Source of the DNA: Lachnospiraceae bacterium
GTDB taxonomy: Bacteria > Bacillota > Clostridia > Lachnospirales > Lachnospiraceae
DNA: 44,661 nucleotides
Assembly: GCA_030524635.1 (NCBI GenBank)
Contig: JAUNGG010000033.1
Coordinates: 1 to 44,661 of the forward strand
Direction of reading: 5' to 3'
The notes under the pieces were generated by a model that worked only from the letters and a program-made list of their open reading frames with translations, searched no databases and had not been told where the DNA came from. This document shows positions 8,720 through 17,572 of the stretch, piece by piece (the stretch's first letter is position 1; every line of letters starts with the position of its first letter). The position numbers and the translations under genes were made by a program.

Positions 8720-9041
8720 AGCATGTCATCCTCTCTTTTCCGTTTTCAGCTACTATCCACCAATTGCTTCAGCCAAGTCCTAAAACTGTATCATTTCCCA
8801 TATATATAATAAACCACGATTCCACAGCAAGACAGATATTTGCTGCAGTCAACGCATCGGCTAGCCCCCCCCCTCGCTTGCAGTGACATTGACTGTGCCA
8901 GACATGTGCTTTTCACTGAGCATGAAGACTGCTTTTTCGGTAATGACAATCTTCTTGGCACAGAGGTTCAGTTCTTTTTCAGACGCTCTGATCAGCAACA
9001 ATATCCCATCCCAACCAAGATGAACTCATCAGTCACGAAGA
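8720..9041 (-). other. 322-base gap with a possible gene remnant and a second G9 tract
   Basis: No intact gene is seen. On the minus strand an open stretch (8995 down to 8861) encodes ELNLCAKKIVITEKAVFML and then SGTVNVTASEGGG followed directly by TAG. The GGG codons come from nine consecutive G residues (8865-8873 on the plus strand). With ten G the frame would continue for about 35 more codons. There is no convincing ribosome binding site. It is probably a decayed coding remnant between two glycosyltransferase genes. Confidence 0.4.
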
Positions 9042-10172
9042 TTACTTGATGGCATAGCATTCATCAATAATCCGTTTTGCCAGTTCGTTCCAATCCAATT
9101 GATCCCGAACCAAAGCATTTCCTTTTATTCCGATCTGTTCCAGCTCATCTTTCCGCTCAACAGCTCTCAGCAAAGCGTCTGCCAGAGAATCCACATCACC
9201 AGGTTCAGCAATAAAGCCCGTATTTCCTTCCGTCACAAACTGAGTAAACGCGGGCAAAGCAGTGGCAACAACGGGCTTGCTATATCCGTAAGCCAACTGG
9301 ATGACACCACTCTGGTACACATCGGTATAGGGCAGGACAGTTATATCCGCAGCAGAGTAATAATACTTTACTTGATCATCAGGAATATATCTGATATCAG
9401 TCCGCAAAGAATCTGCAAAATCATTTGCCTGAATAATCTCTTCACACGCAGTAAAGTCAGCCTTCCAGACACTTCCAGCAACAACAAGGAGGAGTTCAGG
9501 GTGCTGCCCCTTAATCTTCGCAAATGCCTTCAATAAGATATCCACACCCTTAACCTTTTTAATCTGACCAAAAAACAAGAGGATGGTCTTTTCTTTCGGC
9601 AGATTAAGTTTTTCTCTCGCTTCTTCGCAAGAACACTTTTCAATATAGTCCAACATATGACCGTGGGGAACCATAGTTGTCTTGTCCTTCAGTTCTGGGA
9701 ATAGCTTAGTGAAACGCTCCATATTACTGGGTGCCTGCAGAATGATAGAATCTGCCGATGCGTATAGTTTCCGGTGGAAGTACATATCATAGAACTTCTG
9801 ATTGAAAGGCAGAATATCATGAATAGTAGCCACATAGCGAATATCCATGTGTTTTTTGATCAAGCTAATAAACAGGTAATCAATCGGAGAGAATGTATAC
9901 CACTCTGTATGAAGGATGTCAAACTTTTCAGTTTTAAGTAGCTTTACAATGTACCTATAAGAAGACAAATAGTTGGTCAGCTTTCTAATCTTTCCAATAT
10001 TTTTTTCATCTGTATTAAACAGACGAATCTTTCGGCAGCCGCAGTTTTCATCCTCCTGTTTTTGATCTATTACCAGACAAACTTTCGCACCATGCTTCTC
10101 CAATCCATTTGCCAAAGGAAATGTATATTTATAATTCACTTTTGCAATCTGATCAACCAATAAGACCTTCAT
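9042..10172 (-). CDS. Glycosyltransferase family 4
   Basis: A 376-residue GT-B enzyme. The N-terminal domain begins MKVLLVDQIAKVNYKYTFPL with the acceptor-side HTEWYTFSPIDYL. The C-terminal donor domain includes PHGHMLDYIEK near residue 170, FGQIKKVKGVDILLKAFAKI near residue 205, and DITVLPYTDVYQSGVIQLA near residue 300, which holds the glutamate/glutamine-type donor contact region before the GYSKPVVAT loop. Length and architecture are normal. It ends in front of the 322-base gap and follows the GT2 gene with only three bases between. The sugar specificity is unknown. Confidence 0.87.
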   Translation of the reverse strand: MKVLLVDQIAKVNYKYTFPLANGLEKHGAKVCLVIDQKQEDENCGCRKIRLFNTDEKNIGKIRKLTNYLSSYRYIVKLLKTEKFDILHTEWYTFSPIDYLFISLIKKHMDIRYVATIHDILPFNQKFYDMYFHRKLYASADSIILQAPSNMERFTKLFPELKDKTTMVPHGHMLDYIEKCSCEEAREKLNLPKEKTILLFFGQIKKVKGVDILLKAFAKIKGQHPELLLVVAGSVWKADFTACEEIIQANDFADSLRTDIRYIPDDQVKYYYSAADITVLPYTDVYQSGVIQLAYGYSKPVVATALPAFTQFVTEGNTGFIAEPGDVDSLADALLRAVERKDELEQIGIKGNALVRDQLDWNELAKRIIDECYAIK

Positions 10173-10175
10173 CGT

Positions 10176-11075
10176 TCATTTCCTTCCTAATTTTCTCTTC
10201 TTCGTTTCTCCCTGTAAATAGCGTATCGTACCATTTACTACATTTCTTGGTTTCAATTCGCCCTTCAACATACGCTTTACCAAGAACAGTACGGTATAGC
10301 CTATTGCAATAATTGAGTTAGGCATTTTCAGATTTTTTTTGATAAGCAAGAAATGGTTTCTGACCTGATAATACTGTGACAAATCAGATCCGCCTCCAGT
10401 GCTTGCACTAACCTTATGATAGATTACAGACGATGGCACATAAAAGATCTTTTTCTTTTTTGCTGCCAGCCGCAAAGAATAGTCTGTATCTTCGTCATAG
10501 AGAAAATAATCTTCATCTAGTAGACCAACATCTTCGATTACCGCTCTGCGAATGCTCATATAACATCCTGTAGCAAAGCTGACCTGAATGGGATTATTAA
10601 TTTCATGAGCATCTTGTTTTCCATACTCATAGTGTGTGGTTCTAGTCGTAACAGGACTGACTGAACCGCCTGCATACCAAAGGGTATTTCGTTCGAATGC
10701 ATAATAGATCTTGCCGACTGCCACTGCACATTCCTCATGATTCGACTGATACCCGATCAGTTCCGTGAGAAAATCAGGATCTACCAGCGTGTCGTTATTT
10801 AGCAGCAAAACATAGTCAGCCCCATGCTCTATCGCATAACGAATGCCGATATTATTACCCGCGGAAAAACCATCATTTTCCTCTGCCACTATCAGTACAT
10901 AGTGAAGTCCATACTTCTTAATACGCAGCTGCTCGCAAGACCGATCTGTACTTTTATTATCAATAATAACGACCTCATAGTTGCGGTAATTGTTTCTCTG
11001 AATGCTCTCTAAGCACGCAAATGTGTCTGATACATTATTATAATTTACAAGGATAATAAAAACTTTGGGTTCCAT
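10176..11075 (-). CDS. Glycosyltransferase family 2, rhamnosyltransferase-like
   Basis: A 299-residue GT2 enzyme. KVFIILVNYNNVSDTFACLE and VVIIDNKSTDRSCEQL form the nucleotide-binding part, ADYVLLLNNDTLVDPDF supplies the metal-binding acidic motif near residue 95, and FLYDEDTDYSLRLAAK near residue 195 carries the catalytic-base region. This layout is common in WcaA/RfbN-like rhamnosyl- and related transferases. A GGGGGG ribosome binding site precedes the ATG. There is a moderately hydrophobic stretch near residue 260 that may touch the membrane. The donor cannot be stated with certainty. Confidence 0.85.
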   Translation of the reverse strand: MEPKVFIILVNYNNVSDTFACLESIQRNNYRNYEVVIIDNKSTDRSCEQLRIKKYGLHYVLIVAEENDGFSAGNNIGIRYAIEHGADYVLLLNNDTLVDPDFLTELIGYQSNHEECAVAVGKIYYAFERNTLWYAGGSVSPVTTRTTHYEYGKQDAHEINNPIQVSFATGCYMSIRRAVIEDVGLLDEDYFLYDEDTDYSLRLAAKKKKIFYVPSSVIYHKVSASTGGGSDLSQYYQVRNHFLLIKKNLKMPNSIIAIGYTVLFLVKRMLKGELKPRNVVNGTIRYLQGETKKRKLGRK

Positions 11076-11112
11076 TATTTATTCCCCCCTTTCTCACGAA
11101 TTTCACTTTAAT

Positions 11113-11280
11113 TTACGTTTTTTTCAAGGGAATCAAAATCCATTCATTGAAGCAGAAGCGGGCAACGACTGTACGTATCGCACCAATAACTGGCGTTAGA
11201 TAATCCCTAGCCGGGACGATTAATAAAACATATATAAGCTTTCCTTTATGAAAATCGATAACGTTATTTATATTATTCAT
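11113..11280 (-). CDS. Possible small membrane-associated protein (55 aa)
   Basis: A short open frame whose ATG overlaps the last codons of the preceding glycosyltransferase gene in another frame. It encodes one hydrophobic segment (LIYVLLIVPARDYLTPVIG) and a second amphipathic part ending ILIPLKKT. Only a weak AAAAAGG lies directly before the ATG, so expression would depend on translational coupling. It otherwise fills the 200-base space between two transferase genes. It could be a remnant of a larger gene. No family recognised. Confidence 0.25.
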   Translation of the reverse strand: MNNINNVIDFHKGKLIYVLLIVPARDYLTPVIGAIRTVVARFCFNEWILIPLKKT

Positions 11281-12529
11281 CCTTTTTCGCCAAAATCTTA
11301 CTCTTGACTTTATTTTTCATATTATCCAAGAAATAGTAATTTCTCGGACCAATCACATGCATAATCTTTATCCGTCGCTTATATGAACCACCTTTGTTGA
11401 CTACTGCGGAGACATTATAGTACTGTTTAGACTGGTTCGATGCAGCCAGCTTTGCAAAATGAATATCAAACTCAGAAGTCAAATCTCCATAATCAGGAGA
11501 GAGGTTCCTTGTTACTACCTTTTTCTCGATTAAAATCTTAGTTAATAGTTCGGATAGAGTATCCTCCTTTTTACCAGATTCCTTATAATGAGTAGAATTC
11601 GTGGTAACACCGTATATTCCAACCGGAAGGAAATCTGAAACATCCAATGGGATTGTCGGAACACCAGCACGATATGTAGTCAGTACGCTCCCTGCACAAC
11701 CAATTGCAGCGTCCATTGTATGCAGCAGACTCAATGAAACCGGATATTGAAATCCGGTATATACATATTCAATATGCTTATTATCCCGCAAACGGTTTTG
11801 TATCTTCTGCAAGTTGTTCTCATGGTATACACCACCAATTAAAAAAAGCTGAACACGACAGTTTTTTTCCTTGCAGAATGTTTCCAGCTGATCAATCATC
11901 GGCAATACGTAGGGTTTGTCAAATCGGCCGACAGAACAAATCCGATAGTCCACCTCCGGGTTACTCTTCCTTAGAAACTCAGATCCTCCCTCTTGAACTG
12001 TATTGTCACAGGGGGTCTTTAGAAAATACTTGTCACTTATATCCAGATTCTCCCACCCCTTCATAAGCATCGGGATTGTTTTCTCATTCATTCCAAACAG
12101 CTCGTACCGCTCCAGTTTAAACTTCATAAAACGGTAGAATTCATCTGTCCAGATTTTGGGATTCTCAGTCACAAGCAAATGAATATGTCTACAATTCATT
12201 GTCTGTGCGAGCGCTTCACCCCAGCAGGACAGATTATAATTGTGTGTTTCTATGATTGTTTCATTCTCATCAATATCGCGACACAACTGCTGTAACTCAT
12301 TCAGATAGCAGCGAAGGACTCCCTTTTTGTAGCTGCTCGGGTAATACTTCATAAACGGCTTATGATGTGCATACTGCTCCAAACTTTTGACATAGATCGT
12401 TCCGGTATTGGGACATATTATGAAAACACGATAACCTTTTTTTAATAGGTATTTAATTTTATTGTCAAGGTATATGACAACCCCATTGATGCCCTCAATA
12501 CCTCCTGTTAAAAAAATATAAGTCTTCAT
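11273..12529 (-). CDS. GT-B type glycosyltransferase (GT4-like)
   Basis: A 418-residue protein starting MKTYIFLTGGIEGINGVVIY, a GT-B acceptor domain with a glycine-rich loop. The C-terminal half has RICSVGRFDKPYVLPMI, VQLFLIGGVYHE and a terminal donor-binding area GCAGSVLTTYRAGVPTIPLD. The start at 12529 is selected for its GGAG eight bases upstream; the ATG at 12559 has no such signal. Similarity to standard GT4 motifs is weaker than for the neighbouring 9042-10172 protein, so the family number is tentative. The context in the repeat-unit assembly block supports a sugar-transfer role. Confidence 0.75.
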   Translation of the reverse strand: MKTYIFLTGGIEGINGVVIYLDNKIKYLLKKGYRVFIICPNTGTIYVKSLEQYAHHKPFMKYYPSSYKKGVLRCYLNELQQLCRDIDENETIIETHNYNLSCWGEALAQTMNCRHIHLLVTENPKIWTDEFYRFMKFKLERYELFGMNEKTIPMLMKGWENLDISDKYFLKTPCDNTVQEGGSEFLRKSNPEVDYRICSVGRFDKPYVLPMIDQLETFCKEKNCRVQLFLIGGVYHENNLQKIQNRLRDNKHIEYVYTGFQYPVSLSLLHTMDAAIGCAGSVLTTYRAGVPTIPLDVSDFLPVGIYGVTTNSTHYKESGKKEDTLSELLTKILIEKKVVTRNLSPDYGDLTSEFDIHFAKLAASNQSKQYYNVSAVVNKGGSYKRRIKIMHVIGPRNYYFLDNMKNKVKSKILAKKDE

Positions 12530-12565
12530 AATTTCATCTCCATAATCATGCTTATTCAATTGACA

Positions 12566-13729
12566 TCATTCTTGATATATCATATTATTGCTCGAAATCA
12601 AAAACACAAGCGGCAATACTTGTATTGGCGCTTTATTAAAAGGAGACAATGAGATAAACATTCCCAGAATCAACACAAAAATGCCGATGTTTTGATGCCT
12701 ATTGATGTTTCCGATATTTTTGATAGAAATAATCATTCCTTTTATCATGAAAAATATCGGTATCAATGACAATAGGCCATATTGACATACAGTACCTATA
12801 ATCCCAATATCTTCCAAGTAGAACTGTCCCGTGCCGCCAAATTGATTCAATCCTCCATGGATAAAGTTATAAAATTCTGCACTATAAGAAGGATCAAGAG
12901 TACCTACGCCAAACAGAGGTGCTCTTTTCAGAATATTCGCGAAATATTCAATGGTAAGTACACGCATTCTGGTTCCTATATCAAGATAAATCATAGACTT
13001 GACATAATATTGGATGATTCCAAGCACTCCAAGAATCCCAACCACTACAACCAGCAAAAAAATAGCCAATACTTTATTTTTTTTTGATAAATACTTATCA
13101 TAGAAATACATGTATACTTGTACGCTTGCAACTGCGACCAAAATTATCAAAAAAGCCATATTGGAAGACAGAAAGATTCTTACAAAAATTGACGAAACCA
13201 GTGCAGCCCAGCCTAATCTTGTATTTTTCTTATACAGTATATAAGAAATTGAAATCGGCAAGCACAATAGTATCAAATAGAAGTGTGGACAGCTCCTTCT
13301 ACCTAGTAAAAAATACTTTAGTAATGTGCCAATATTGCATAGCACAACAAATAGGACCAAATGCTGCTTTAGATCATCTGTTCTTTCCTTTGTGTTAACT
13401 AAACGTTCCAGCAGGAAATAAATCAGCATGGCAAATGAGAAGTATACCATTTTTACTCCTGTCATCAGCGGCTGGCGATACTTCAGATATGTATAAACAA
13501 CTTGCAGCAGATTTAACACAATAAACCACAAAATGCAAAGTTCAAAATTTTTCGTCTCTTCTCTTAAGCTTCTCGGTATTCCCCTGAGTGAAAAAAACGC
13601 ACACAAGGCAAGCATCTCAAGAATGATCCAGTCTAGATAGTAGATATCTGCGATATATGGACCCGCCATGAAAAAATTTGTACATACCAAAAAGTATACC
13701 AGCAAAATTAAACTAGTCTTTTTTATCAT
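12566..13729 (-). CDS. wzy: Wzy-like O-antigen/capsule polymerase
   Basis: A 387-residue very hydrophobic protein with about ten to twelve membrane segments and one longer extracytoplasmic loop (about residues 265-320, containing FGVGTLDPSYSAEFYNFIHGG) as expected for the Wzy/O-antigen ligase superfamily. It polymerises flipped repeat units on the outer face of the membrane. Start 13729 (MIKKTSLILLVYF) has GGGAG seven bases upstream; an in-frame ATG at 13777 overlaps the previous gene's stop but lacks a ribosome site. Sequence conservation in this family is low, so the call rests on topology, position and the presence of a single Wzx. Confidence 0.8.
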   Translation of the reverse strand: MIKKTSLILLVYFLVCTNFFMAGPYIADIYYLDWIILEMLALCAFFSLRGIPRSLREETKNFELCILWFIVLNLLQVVYTYLKYRQPLMTGVKMVYFSFAMLIYFLLERLVNTKERTDDLKQHLVLFVVLCNIGTLLKYFLLGRRSCPHFYLILLCLPISISYILYKKNTRLGWAALVSSIFVRIFLSSNMAFLIILVAVASVQVYMYFYDKYLSKKNKVLAIFLLVVVVGILGVLGIIQYYVKSMIYLDIGTRMRVLTIEYFANILKRAPLFGVGTLDPSYSAEFYNFIHGGLNQFGGTGQFYLEDIGIIGTVCQYGLLSLIPIFFMIKGMIISIKNIGNINRHQNIGIFVLILGMFISLSPFNKAPIQVLPLVFLISSNNMIYQE

Positions 13730-13776
13730 ACACTTCTCCCAATCATTTCGCACATTAGGACAAAATAATATCTGCA

Positions 13777-14934
13777 TTATTTTAAGAACAAATTTTCATA
13801 CATTCCGCTGATCTTTTCCCAGGTATACTCAGATGCCACTCTAGTTTTTGCCTTTTTCCCTAAATCACGTATGCTGTCCTCAGATAGAGCATCAGCCTCG
13901 TCAATCAACCTTGTCAATGCGCCTTCTTCTGGGCTCCAATAAAGCGCACCATCTTCAGCAACCTCCTTATTAAAACCAACATCAACCAAGAGATTGAGGT
14001 CAGTACTGCCAAGAGCCTCAATTAGTGAGGGATTTGTCCCGCCAACCGTATGACCGTGTAAATACGCATACGCATTCTCACGTATTTTTTTCAGTAACTC
14101 CTGATCATAAACAGTACCGACAAACTTAATTCGTTTGTCACTCCTATAGTGCAGTCGTTCTTCCAACTGTGCCTGGAATTTCTCGTCTGCAGTGGTAATG
14201 ATGGAAAAATCATGAGTAGATTTGGACTTCATAAACTCACGGATCATAATCTCAAAACTATTCTCCGGTACGAATCTGCCAACAACGAGGTAATAATCTC
14301 TTGCTTTCAAGCCCTTCTCATCGTACCATGCCAACAGTTTCTCATCGTCATTAGCCAGCTTACTGGGAGTCAGATCTGCACCATACGCAATAAATGTGGT
14401 ATGAGGCTTGCACTGTTTATATTTTTCGCATATGTATTTTTCTATATTTTTACTGTCACAGACCAATAAATCAGCGTGCTTGACCATCATCTTCTCAGAA
14501 ATTTTCCAATACTTTCTGACCGGTGCGCTCCATTTTGCGCGCATCCACTCATGCCCATCCGGATTTACATAAACAAGACCGCCTAGTTTGTGAACTTCCC
14601 TCTGAAAATGGGCTGCAAAGGGGCCGATACGACAAGCAAGAATATATACAATAGGATGCGGTACATTATTCTCCTTGATATGTCTCAGGCAATAATTTAA
14701 GGCCGCCACATCGTAATAAATTGCTTGTGCAGGGCCAATATTAGGCACCTTTATCTGGAAGCTATGTGCGCCATTATGTACAAACTCCTTTGCTTCGGTT
14801 CCTTTCCATGCGATATGATATACGATATTCTTCTTTCCCTGATGATACTCGGTCAGTTTATCCAGAAAAGTCTCATAACCGCCATAATTGCCGCAACCCT
14901 TGCTACCGACAATATAAACGTGTTGTGCTTCCAT
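13777..14934 (-). CDS. DUF1972/GT4 glycosyltransferase, Cps2T-like rhamnosyltransferase
   Basis: A 385-residue transferase. The N-terminus HVYIVGSKGCGNYGGYETFLDKLTEY is the hallmark of the DUF1972 domain found in Cps2T-like beta-1,4-rhamnosyltransferases of streptococcal capsules, which add the second sugar to the lipid-linked primer. The C-terminal GT4 part shows YYLVVGRFVPENSFEIMIRE, IKFVGTVYDQELLKKI and HGHTVGGTNPSLIEALG with the donor-binding glutamate. It lies next to rmlC, which fits use of dTDP-rhamnose. That donor pathway is damaged in this window, as rmlA and rmlD are broken. Confidence 0.8.
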   Translation of the reverse strand: MEAQHVYIVGSKGCGNYGGYETFLDKLTEYHQGKKNIVYHIAWKGTEAKEFVHNGAHSFQIKVPNIGPAQAIYYDVAALNYCLRHIKENNVPHPIVYILACRIGPFAAHFQREVHKLGGLVYVNPDGHEWMRAKWSAPVRKYWKISEKMMVKHADLLVCDSKNIEKYICEKYKQCKPHTTFIAYGADLTPSKLANDDEKLLAWYDEKGLKARDYYLVVGRFVPENSFEIMIREFMKSKSTHDFSIITTADEKFQAQLEERLHYRSDKRIKFVGTVYDQELLKKIRENAYAYLHGHTVGGTNPSLIEALGSTDLNLLVDVGFNKEVAEDGALYWSPEEGALTRLIDEADALSEDSIRDLGKKAKTRVASEYTWEKISGMYENLFLK

Positions 14935-14950
14935 TGATTTCTCCCCCTTG

Positions 14951-15496
14951 TCAGAACTTAAACGTACCCCTCAGGACAGACCACTTCTGATCTTTTAAAC
15001 GGAGGTTTAAAGAAGTGCCATCCTCTAGAGTATATCCCTCTGCGAATGCGCTGCCCTGGTGCTCGCCAACTAGCTGAAGCCAGATGATGCCGATTTCAGG
15101 ATCGTTCCAAGCCAGGCCGCCTTCGTCATTGGCATGGTAGAAATCATCGCATTTGTAGCATAATTCCGCAGTGTCGGTCAGCTCCACACCATACCATTTG
15201 CCATAGGTCGCAGAGCCTGCACGGAAACCAACTGCCACATCGAACACACTGCCTTTGATGGCACGCACAAGCTTGGTCTGAGGAAACTGCTTCTGGAAGT
15301 GTAGGCCACGCAGCACACCATTGGTCGACATACTCTGGTTGTCCTGCACGAATGGAATATTCAAACCGGCTTCTGCCATATCCCGCTGGCTGTAGGTTTC
15401 CATAAAATAACCACGATTATCACCATGGATCGCAGGTGTAATCACACATGAACCTTCTATGCCGCCTATATTTTTTTTTACAACAATTTGTCCCAT
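14951..15496 (-). CDS. rmlC: dTDP-4-dehydrorhamnose 3,5-epimerase
   Basis: A 181-residue RmlC-type cupin that epimerises C3 and C5 of dTDP-4-keto-6-deoxyglucose, the third step to dTDP-L-rhamnose. GVLRGLHFQKQFPQTKLVRA holds the conserved RGxHxQ and catalytic His region. KGSVFDVAVGFRAGSATYGKW and CDDFYHANDEGGLAWNDPEIGI are the usual following blocks. It is complete. It is separated from rmlB by an acyltransferase gene and the truncated rmlD, so the usual rml order has been rearranged. Confidence 0.92.
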   Translation of the reverse strand: MGQIVVKKNIGGIEGSCVITPAIHGDNRGYFMETYSQRDMAEAGLNIPFVQDNQSMSTNGVLRGLHFQKQFPQTKLVRAIKGSVFDVAVGFRAGSATYGKWYGVELTDTAELCYKCDDFYHANDEGGLAWNDPEIGIIWLQLVGEHQGSAFAEGYTLEDGTSLNLRLKDQKWSVLRGTFKF

Positions 15497-15594
15497 ATTT
15501 TATGTTCCTCCAAATATGTGTTAGGTTATTATCAATATACATTCACGCGTAATTACGCTGTTTAACTCGAGCTAGAGGACATACTCTAAGATTA

Positions 15595-16671
15595 TTATCT
15601 TCTGCAAACACATTCTTTTACTCGTTTAATACTAATCTGCGCTGCTACCGAGAACGCTGCTGTACCCAAGACTGTACCTAAACACATTGTTATATACGAC
15701 ATCACATCATTATCAAACACATGCGCTAAATTCAGTTTTTCTAACCCCCGATATATCGCCATATGGCAAAGGTACATTTCAAAACTGATACCGTTGATGA
15801 ATTTAGTAAATGGGTTGCTGAGTATTCCCATCTCTCTACATTCCAATGCAACAACAAGGAACGATCCGCAGGCTAAAACCATTGTTACCGTATTTTCACC
15901 AATCTTAAAATACAGAAGTAATGTGAAGAACATAAGCAGAATTGATAGCAGCTTTTTACGCTCTACAAACTGCTTCATTTTTTCTCTGTTTAAGTAAATC
16001 AGGCCGCCAACAACGAAATACACCGATGAATAGACGATATTCGATCTGTCCGTATGAAAATAGATAGTGCATAATATGTTAAATATGAATGAAACTCCCA
16101 GGGTTAAGTATGCTCTTTTCTTATTTCCCATCAGATAGCAAAAAAAGGGGAACAGTAAATAGAACACAAAAATTACGCCGAGTGTCCAGCCAACTCCAAT
16201 CACGCTCATCCGTACATTTGGGAGCAACCCAAAACATATTGTTAAATTGGCAAACATTTCATATAACACGCTTTTGCTCGGAGCTATTACCACATTCAAA
16301 ACGTTAAGCACTGCGAAGAATGGCCAAATTCTAGAGAATCTTCTGTTGTAAAACCTGTCCACAGAAATGCTTCCATTACGAATCCGATTATAATAACCGC
16401 AGCACATGCCAAACGCGCTCACCATCATGAAAAGGAAGACCAAATTATAGAATGAAGGAATCATTTTTTGACCAATGAAACCTTGTAAATCATATCCGCC
16501 ATTTGCCAAAACGTGCATGACGATAATGCCTAAAATTGCGTAGGTTCTCAGTCCATCAAGTCCTGGATATCTTTCTTTTTCTCCATTGAGAACTGAAGTG
16601 TTTCTTACACATTCCTCACTGACAACAATTCTCTTCCCAGCTTCTATTGCCCCCACATTTCTTCTTTCCAC
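15595..16671 (-). CDS. Acyltransferase-3 family membrane protein (OafA-like)
   Basis: A 358-residue membrane acyltransferase with about ten hydrophobic segments. YPGLDGLRTYAILGIIVMHV near residue 35 is the family signature with the catalytic-region His, and FYNRRFSRIWPFF gives the conserved RRxxRIxP motif. It would transfer an acyl group, usually acetyl, from the cytoplasm to a surface sugar. The GTG at 16671 is preferred as start because GAGGAGAGG lies six bases upstream; a TTG at 16722 would add 17 residues. It is intact, unlike the other acyltransferase at the left end of the locus, and is transcribed with it. Confidence 0.85.
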   Translation of the reverse strand: MERRNVGAIEAGKRIVVSEECVRNTSVLNGEKERYPGLDGLRTYAILGIIVMHVLANGGYDLQGFIGQKMIPSFYNLVFLFMMVSAFGMCCGYYNRIRNGSISVDRFYNRRFSRIWPFFAVLNVLNVVIAPSKSVLYEMFANLTICFGLLPNVRMSVIGVGWTLGVIFVFYLLFPFFCYLMGNKKRAYLTLGVSFIFNILCTIYFHTDRSNIVYSSVYFVVGGLIYLNREKMKQFVERKKLLSILLMFFTLLLYFKIGENTVTMVLACGSFLVVALECREMGILSNPFTKFINGISFEMYLCHMAIYRGLEKLNLAHVFDNDVMSYITMCLGTVLGTAAFSVAAQISIKRVKECVCRR

Positions 16672-16982
16672 TAAAGACCTCTCCTCCACAATTATTGACT
16701 CACAATTATTAATTATCAGCAAGCTTTGCCTAGGAGATATTCCACGCAGTAACCCAATAATTCTTTCCTAGGAAATCATCCCAACTATCACATGTAAAGC
16801 TATCGCTGGTTCACTATCTCGCACACCAGCCTGCTAATCATCACTCAGCACTCAGAATTTTAACTTCTCCTTCTTGTTTTCCTGGTATTTAACTGAATAC
16901 TTTGACATAGTCTTAGAAAAAATCCACCAATGATTATCTTGCACCTATCTCAAATTGTCCCTCGCTGTCTTTTCTAACAATA
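16672..16982 (-). other. Non-coding gap between rmlD remnant and acyltransferase
   Basis: About 310 bases without an intact gene. On the minus strand a fragment (16936 down to 16852) reads HWWIFSKTMSKYSVKYQENK and ends in a lysine-rich tail and stop, which resembles the C-terminal end of a lost protein. There is no start codon with a ribosome site in front of it. The area looks like debris from a past rearrangement next to the truncated rmlD. Confidence 0.35.
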
Positions 16983-17569
16983 TTACAACTGCACTTCCTT
17001 CAGGTACCGGCTGACAGCATCCTGCCAGGTAGGCAGCGGCTTAAAGCCATTCTCAACCAGCTTGCTCTTGTCCAGTCTGCTGTTGAAAGGGCGAGCTGCC
17101 TTGCTAAGGCCGTACTCCTCTGTTGTCACCGGGATAGCCTTGGTTTTCAGACCATACTGCTTATAGAACTCGCAGCAGAAGTCATACCAGCTGATGTAGC
17201 CGCCCTCATTTGTAGCGTGATAATAGCTATACTTCTCTGTCTCGCATATATCCACCAGAAGGCGGGCCAAATCGAATGTGTAGGTCGGCGTTCCGATCTG
17301 GTCATTGACAACCCGGACCTCCTCATTGGTCTTGCCTACATTGATCATGGTCTTAATGAAGTTCTTGCCATTCATACCAAACACCCAAGCAATACGGACG
17401 ATGAAGCATTTCTCCAATGTATTGGTGACTGCCAGTTCCCCTTCCAGTTTGGTCTGGCCGTAGACATTCAGTGGCTGATAATCCTTGCAATCCGGTTGCC
17501 ACGCTTCCGTTCCCTGTCCATCGAATACACAGTCCGTGGACAGATAGAGCATCTTGCAGTCAACTTCAT
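16983..17569 (-). pseudogene. rmlD: dTDP-4-dehydrorhamnose reductase remnant, N-terminal third deleted
   Basis: The open frame encodes only the C-terminal 189 residues of RmlD, starting around LYLSTDCVFDG and including YGQTKLEGELAV (catalytic YxxxK), RIAWVFGMNGKNF and SRLDKSKLVENGF. Full-length RmlD is about 280 residues; the N-terminal NADPH-binding Rossmann region with its GxxGxxG is missing. At the upstream junction, GGA ATG AAG (a normal start behind the rmlB stop) is fused out of frame to the codons for VDCKM. This indicates an internal deletion of roughly 280 bases. The protein should be unable to complete dTDP-rhamnose synthesis. Confidence 0.85.
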
Positions 17570-17572
17570 TCC

